NCBI GenBank assembly: GCA_945874145.1
Contig: CAMCFN010000010.1
Span: forward strand, 1-64,000
Length of the DNA: 64,000 nt
Source of the DNA: Akkermansia muciniphila
GTDB lineage: Bacteria; Verrucomicrobiota; Verrucomicrobiia; Limisphaerales; SXTU01
Direction of reading: 5' to 3'
This document shows positions 59,633-64,000 of this stretch, one piece after another (position 1 is the stretch's first letter; each line of letters opens with the position of its first letter). The translations under genes were made by a program, and so were the position numbers. The notes under the pieces were generated by a model. It did not search any database and was not told where the DNA came from. It saw only the letters and a list, made by a program, of their open reading frames with translations.

Positions 59633-59638
59633 TTAAAT
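59633..59638 (+). promoter_or_regulatory. Possible -10 element of the amidohydrolase gene, near-leaderless
   Basis: TTAAAT followed by CC, 7 nt before the ATG at 59646. The preceding CCCTCTGTTAAATCC resembles CCCTCTCCTTAAATCC before parA. Confidence 0.35.
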
Positions 59639-59645
59639 CCTCCCC

Positions 59646-60626
59646 ATGCAAGCCACTCGCCGTCAATTCCTCCACGTATCCGCCGCGGCTGCAGCCACCC
59701 TCGCCGCCAGCGGTTGCGCCACCGTCTCCGAACCGGTCAACCCGCTCATCGTGGACACCCACCAGCATTTGTGGGATTTGAGCAGCCAGCAGCTACCGTG
59801 GCTAGGCGATGCGCCCGCCGTGCTGCGCAAAAGCTACCGCACCGAGGAATACCGGGCCGCCACCGCTGGTTTGAATGTCCGCGCCATTTACATGGAGGTG
59901 GACGTGGCGGAGGAGACGCTACGCAGCGAGGCGGAGCTCGTGCTGGGCATCGCCGCCTCCGATCGCACGCCCATGCTCGCTGCCGTCATCGGCGGACGGC
60001 CGGACGCAACGGACTTCCCGGCCTATGTGAAGCGATTTCAAGACAATCCGCGTTTCAAAGGTGTGCGCCGGGTGCTGCATTCACCGGCCACGCCGGCGGG
60101 CTATTGTCTGCGGCCGGAGTTCGTGCGCGGCGTGCGCCTACTGGGTGAAGTGGGGCGCAGCTTTGACCTGTGCATGCGTGCGCCAGAGCTGATGGACGGG
60201 GCCACGCTCGCCGCCCAATGCCCGGGCACCCGATTCGTGCTGGATCACTGCGGCAACCCAGACCTCAAATGCTTCCGCGCCGCCCGGGCAGGCGAGGAAA
60301 AGCCACGCCACACCGCCGACGAGTGGAAGCGCTCCATCGACGCTTTAGCCAAGCTCCCCAACATCATCGGCAAAATCTCCGGCATTGCGGCCAGCCTGAC
60401 GAAAGGCGGCGGGGCGGAGGATCTGGCCCCGGCGGTGAACCACTGCCTCGACGCCTTTGGCCCGGACCGAGTCGTGTTTGGTGGCGACTGGCCGGTGTGC
60501 CTGCTCGGGGCGACCTACCAGGAGTGGGTCACGATGCTGCGCCAGATCATCGCCAGCCGCCCGGCCGAGCAGCAGCGCAAACTTTGGTCCGCCAACGCAC
60601 TGCGGCATTACGGATTGAAGGTTTAG
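59646..60626 (+). CDS. Tat-exported amidohydrolase-2 family lipoprotein
   Basis: A 326-residue protein with a twin-arginine signal (TRRQFLHVSAAAAATLAASG) ending in a lipobox Cys. The TIM-barrel amidohydrolase motifs are IVDTHQHLWD, FVLDHCGNPD and VVFGGDWPVC. This group includes L-fuconolactonase and related lactonases. The metal ligands (DTHQH, DHCGNPD, GGDWP) are intact. It probably opens a sugar lactone in the periplasm, anchored to a membrane. Confidence 0.85.
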   Translation: MQATRRQFLHVSAAAAATLAASGCATVSEPVNPLIVDTHQHLWDLSSQQLPWLGDAPAVLRKSYRTEEYRAATAGLNVRAIYMEVDVAEETLRSEAELVLGIAASDRTPMLAAVIGGRPDATDFPAYVKRFQDNPRFKGVRRVLHSPATPAGYCLRPEFVRGVRLLGEVGRSFDLCMRAPELMDGATLAAQCPGTRFVLDHCGNPDLKCFRAARAGEEKPRHTADEWKRSIDALAKLPNIIGKISGIAASLTKGGGAEDLAPAVNHCLDAFGPDRVVFGGDWPVCLLGATYQEWVTMLRQIIASRPAEQQRKLWSANALRHYGLKV

Positions 60627-60639
60627 CCCCGTGCGAAAC

Positions 60640-60668
60640 AAAAAGGGCAGGCTGTCACCAGCCTGCCC
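60640..60668 (-). terminator. Rho-independent terminator of the gene at 60691
   Basis: GGGCAGGCTG (60645-60654) with CAGCCTGCCC (60659-60668) forms a perfect 10-bp stem. On the minus strand it is followed by five T residues (60644-60640). It lies in the convergent gap after the amidohydrolase gene. Confidence 0.85.
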
Positions 60669-60690
60669 GTGATTGCTTCAAGAGAAGCGA

Positions 60691-61107
60691 CTACTTCTTT
60701 TCTTCCTTCTTCTTCTCGGTCTTGGCCGGCGGCTTGCCGATGTTGAGCACCGTGGCTTCCATCTTGCCGTCCGCGCTCAGCTTGTAGCCCCCAGAGACAT
60801 CCTCGCCGTCCTTCAGGTCATCAAATGAGGCGGGCTTGCCGTCCTTAAGCACCTTGGTCGTGGCCGTCACCTGGACCACGCGGGCCTTCTCACCGGAGAG
60901 CTTGATTGTTTTAGCCGACTTGTCCACGGCCACGGCCTTGCCGTTGAACGGCAGGGTGCCGGCCTTCTTCTTCTCATCGCCCTTGCCCTTTTCACCGGCC
61001 TTGTCCTTGGCCTTTTCCTTGTCCTGCGCGGACGAGGTGCGCGGGGTGACGAGCAACACAGCGGCTGCCAGAGTTGCGACGGTGAGGGTGGTAAGCAGTT
61101 TCTTCAT
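60691..61107 (-). CDS. Secreted Lys/Glu-rich small protein
   Basis: The ATG at 61107 gives 138 residues with a signal peptide (ends TSSAQ) and a charged linker of EKAKDKAGEKGKGDEKKK type. The core, PFNGKAVAVDKSAKTIKLSG and TTKVLKDGKPASFDDLKDGE, is a short beta domain like DUF5666. A true Shine-Dalgarno sequence (GACAGGAG) lies 6 nt before the start, unlike many genes here. Function unknown. Confidence 0.72.
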   Translation of the reverse strand: MKKLLTTLTVATLAAAVLLVTPRTSSAQDKEKAKDKAGEKGKGDEKKKAGTLPFNGKAVAVDKSAKTIKLSGEKARVVQVTATTKVLKDGKPASFDDLKDGEDVSGGYKLSADGKMEATVLNIGKPPAKTEKKKEEKK

Positions 61108-61426
61108 GAATGACTCCTGTCTGTATTTAGTTGAGTTCACTTCCGGGTGACCGCGCTGCTCTATCAAAATCACCAATGGTTGGGCAACTGTTTTTTGCCC
61201 ATCAACTGGAGTCGCATAGCGTGAGCTCAGCCCGGAGCGCTGCTGGGCTGTTCAACCCGTTGACCACTCCGGGCACCATCGGCGGACGGAACCTGCCGGC
61301 AGGTCGCAGCCCCGCGCTCCAAGGCCGTTTGGGACCGAATCAGACTGACTCGCCATGGTGGAGCGGCCGGGTCGCCGCTTTACTTCGCCCTCCCGGATTC
61401 CTATCTTGCACGCGCTTGCTTACTAA
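61108..61426. other. 319-bp gap before pelA
   Basis: No gene is supported here. GTTGGGCAA (61174-61182) and TTGCCCATCAAC around 61194-61205 form an imperfect stem. The region should hold the promoters of both the minus-strand secreted protein and the plus-strand pelA gene. No clear -35/-10 pair close to the pelA ATG was found. Confidence 0.45.
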
Positions 61427-64000
61427 ATGAGTTCGTCCTGCCAGCAGTTGCGCGGCCCCGCCAGTTTGCTTGCTGGGGGAGCGCTTGCTTTGAGCCTGCT
61501 CCTTTTGGCCATGTCCATTCAGGCTGCCACTTTTTGCATCAACTATTCGGCGACGCCCGACGTGGCGGCTTTGCGGGCGTTTGACTTTTCCATCCTGAGT
61601 CCAGAGGCGCGGGTGGATGCCGCCGAGCTGCGGCGTTCCGGGCACGCGAGTTACGCCTATCTCAGCGTGGTGGAGGTGGCGAAGGACGCGCCGTATCGAG
61701 CCGAAGTGGCGGCACTCAAGATTCCCCTGCTGGGCAAGAATGACGTGTGGCAGGGGGACTTCGCGGATGTGTCGCACCCGGCTTGGACCGACTTTGTGGT
61801 GAACAAGCTCGCGGCGCGGGCCGTGCAAAAGGGCTACGGCGGCTTCTTCCTCGACACGGTGGACAGCGTCGAACTGCTCGAACGGCAGCATCCGCTGCGG
61901 GCGGCTGGCTTCCGCGAGGGCATGGTGCGGCTGATCAAGGAGCTCAAGGCGAAGTATCCCAATCACCAGGTCATCATCAACCGCGGCTTTCCCTTGCTGG
62001 CGCGGCTGACGGGTTCGGTGGACGGCGTGCTGGTGGAGTCGTTGTTCCGTAAATTCAACTTCGCCGACAAGCGTTACGATGCGGTGGAGCCGGACGGAAC
62101 GGCTTGGTTGTTGAACATCCTGCACACGGTGACCAAAACGGGCTTGCCGGTGTATGTCGTCGATTATGTGGATCCGGCCGAGCTGCCGATGGCGGAGGCC
62201 ACGGTAAAGCGGATCACGGCCGAGGGGTTTGTGCCGTTCATCAGCACGGTGGAGCTGGATGGCAAGTTCCTCGCGCCACCCAAGCGAGCTGCCTCCGTCC
62301 CCGGCCCCGGCCGCAGCTTCGACCTCCCGTCGGCCAAGTCCGTGCCCACCCAGCCACCCGCGCTGCCGGCCGTCGCCTCCGTGTCGGTGTCGGACGCACC
62401 GCGCGTCACCGTCCCCGCCGCGCCGCTGCCGACGGGTGAAGTGCCCCGCTTCATTCTCACGCTCTTTGGCAACCACGAGCGCAACGTCGAGGAGTTGGTG
62501 CGCTGGCCGATTGACACCAGCGTCTCGCAGGTCGCGCAGATGCCGCTAGAGTGGCTGGGCTACGAGCTGGATTACCTGAACATCAACACGCAGCCGCTGC
62601 CCGCCGAGTTGGACCCGAAATACGCCGCCATCATGCTCGACCGGTTCGTCGAGCTGCCGCGCGGTCGCGAGAGCCAGGTGGCCGACTGGCTCATCGCGCA
62701 GAAGAACCGGGGGCGCCGCGTCATCTTCTTCGGCACCCTGCCCTTCACGGAGGAGGCCGTGCAGGCGCGGGTGCTCAAGGCGTTTGGCATCACGGGGACC
62801 GGCCAGCCGGTCCGAGGCGTCACTGGCTTGCAGATTCGGGTGGTGTCGCCCCGCATGAACCACGAGGCCCCGGTGCCGCTGACCCCGCGCGGCTTCAGTG
62901 ATCTGCGGGCCCCGGCGGATGCGGAAGTGTTGTATTCGGTCACGGGCACCAGTCCCGCCGGGGCGCAGGCGCAGTTTGACCCCGTGTTTATCGCGCCATG
63001 GGGCGGGTTCCTGCTGGACTCCTACACCTTGTTCCGCCGCCCCTCGGAGGAGGAGTTGTGGATGGTGGACCCATTTTACTTCTTTCACGCCGCGCTCGGT
63101 CGCGCCGTCCTGCCCGTGCCGGACACGACTACCCGGGATGGCGTGCGGATTTTTTACTCGCACATTGATGGCGACGGCTTCCGGCACCGTTCCAGTGTCG
63201 AGCCGGGCCGGTATTCGGGCGAGGTCGTGTTTGACCGCATTGTCAAGCCGTATCCCTTTCCCTTCACCATCTCGTTTATCGAGGCGGAGATTCGCGGCTT
63301 GGTGGTGGACCAAAAGCCGGGCGACGCGGAACGGCTCACGCGCCAAGCCCGCGCGGTGCTCGCCCTGCCAAAGGTCGAGGCGGCTTCGCACGCCTACACA
63401 CATCCGTTCTATTGGAACGCCACCGACCGCACGGTGAAGGAATACGCGCGCGCGAATCTCCTGCTGGCAGAGCCGCTGAATCACACCGGTGTGGACTTGC
63501 GCCGCGAGATTGAAGGCTCCGTCCGCTACATCGAGCGCGAGCTGTGCCCGCCGGGCAAGCCGGTGAAGCTCTTCCTCTGGTCTGGCAACTGCCGCCCGTG
63601 GCCCGAGGCGTTGCGCATTGTGCGCGAGCTGGGCATCGAGAACATGAACGGCGGCGGCACCTCCATCTCGCGCAAGCAGCCCTCGCTCACGCGCGTCGCG
63701 GCCCGCAGCGTCCCGTGGGACGGCGAACTGCAAATCACCGCTGCGAATGAAAACGAAAACATTTACCGCGAGCGCTGGGCGGCCAGCGGCACGACCGAGG
63801 CACCGTTCTTCGGTGGGTTCGTCCTCGCGCAGGACGGCTTCGAGCGGATGGAAAAGCCGCGGCGGCTCAAGCCGGTGAACATCTACTTCCACTGGTATAG
63901 CGGCGACAACCTCGCCTCGCTCAACGCGCTCACGCGGCTGTTCGAGTGGTCCATGAAGCAGGAACTCCATTCGCTCACCGCCTCGGAATACGCGGGCATC
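61427..64000 (+). CDS. pelA: PelA-like glycoside hydrolase/deacetylase, cut by window edge
   Basis: The frame starts at 61427 and stays open for 858 codons to the edge, so the C-terminus is missing. A signal peptide or anchor (residues 10-33) is followed by a GH114/GH166-type barrel with FFLDTVDS (Asp143) and VLVESLFRKFNF (Glu204) as candidate catalytic acids. A Pro-rich linker (about 285-330) leads to a second half with a deacetylase-type centre: SHIDGDGF (Asp581) and the His655/His659 pair in HAYTHP. That order is that of PelA, which trims and deacetylates the Pel exopolysaccharide. Other pel genes would lie to the right. Confidence 0.82.
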   Translation, partial: MSSSCQQLRGPASLLAGGALALSLLLLAMSIQAATFCINYSATPDVAALRAFDFSILSPEARVDAAELRRSGHASYAYLSVVEVAKDAPYRAEVAALKIPLLGKNDVWQGDFADVSHPAWTDFVVNKLAARAVQKGYGGFFLDTVDSVELLERQHPLRAAGFREGMVRLIKELKAKYPNHQVIINRGFPLLARLTGSVDGVLVESLFRKFNFADKRYDAVEPDGTAWLLNILHTVTKTGLPVYVVDYVDPAELPMAEATVKRITAEGFVPFISTVELDGKFLAPPKRAASVPGPGRSFDLPSAKSVPTQPPALPAVASVSVSDAPRVTVPAAPLPTGEVPRFILTLFGNHERNVEELVRWPIDTSVSQVAQMPLEWLGYELDYLNINTQPLPAELDPKYAAIMLDRFVELPRGRESQVADWLIAQKNRGRRVIFFGTLPFTEEAVQARVLKAFGITGTGQPVRGVTGLQIRVVSPRMNHEAPVPLTPRGFSDLRAPADAEVLYSVTGTSPAGAQAQFDPVFIAPWGGFLLDSYTLFRRPSEEELWMVDPFYFFHAALGRAVLPVPDTTTRDGVRIFYSHIDGDGFRHRSSVEPGRYSGEVVFDRIVKPYPFPFTISFIEAEIRGLVVDQKPGDAERLTRQARAVLALPKVEAASHAYTHPFYWNATDRTVKEYARANLLLAEPLNHTGVDLRREIEGSVRYIERELCPPGKPVKLFLWSGNCRPWPEALRIVRELGIENMNGGGTSISRKQPSLTRVAARSVPWDGELQITAANENENIYRERWAASGTTEAPFFGGFVLAQDGFERMEKPRRLKPVNIYFHWYSGDNLASLNALTRLFEWSMKQELHSLTASEYAGI

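Noticed and set aside
1-64000. tRNA, rRNA or riboswitch genes
   Set aside because: I found no cloverleaf with a T-loop GTTCRA core, no rRNA-like stretch and no aptamer core I could support by eye. A covariance search was not possible.

Overview
The window is a GC-rich bacterial chromosome segment that most resembles a Verrucomicrobiota genome of the Pedosphaera/Limisphaerales type. This is inferred from gene content: DUF1080 proteins, a giant DUF1549/DUF1553 cytochrome protein, an exosortase fused to EpsI, a phosphoenolpyruvate-hydrolase-family protein beside an AraC regulator, a decayed planctomycete/verrucomicrobial-type ECF sigma gene, and many short palindromic repeats. I saw no rRNA, tRNA, CRISPR array or complete insertion sequence.

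Layout. 0-5.3 kb: a minus-strand run with a LuxE-like acyl-protein synthetase, an MFS transporter, an L,D-transpeptidase, a LuxC-like acyl-CoA reductase and queD. The middle three overlap by 4 bp. 5.4-20.8 kb: secreted DUF1080-like and DUF6370 proteins, an SMP-30 protein, the exosortase, a membrane J-domain protein, a LarA-like protein, ptsI, a cupin, a nucleotidyltransferase, the PEP-hydrolase/AraC divergent pair, a methyltransferase and an SMP-30 fusion. 20.8-31.5 kb: a 70-residue conserved protein, purD, a hydroxyacid dehydrogenase, PfkB kinase with two DUF1080 proteins, a ParA ATPase, a LysR regulator divergent from a three-gene oxidoreductase/DUF operon, a sigma-factor pseudogene and glycerate kinase. 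31.6-45 kb: a secreted protein, glutaredoxin, a Kef-like antiporter, LemA, UbiE, a CE15 esterase, a YlbF-like protein with a cysteine tail, a dihydrouridine synthase, a sugar ABC permease and the DUF1549/DUF1553 protein. 45.5-56.1 kb: a five-gene cation-transport operon (CusCBA-type efflux, CNNM/CorC protein, P2-type ATPase). 56.3-64 kb: UvrD helicase, HD-domain protein, Tat-exported amidohydrolase and a PelA homologue cut by the window edge.

The most unusual signal is a set of short inverted-repeat elements. At least seven families are visible. Several sit inside genes without breaking the reading frame (MFS transporter, LuxE-like protein twice, UvrD, and a heptamer array in the DUF1549 protein), like Rickettsia palindromic elements. 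One family occurs three times as 95-107 bp intergenic copies. A second signal is a set of start codons with no Shine-Dalgarno sequence but a -10-like hexamer ending 6-8 nt upstream, which suggests leaderless transcripts.

Start codons are often my choice among in-frame alternatives, based on signal peptides, conserved N-termini and gene overlaps. Family assignments come from motif recognition in the translated sequence, not from a database search.
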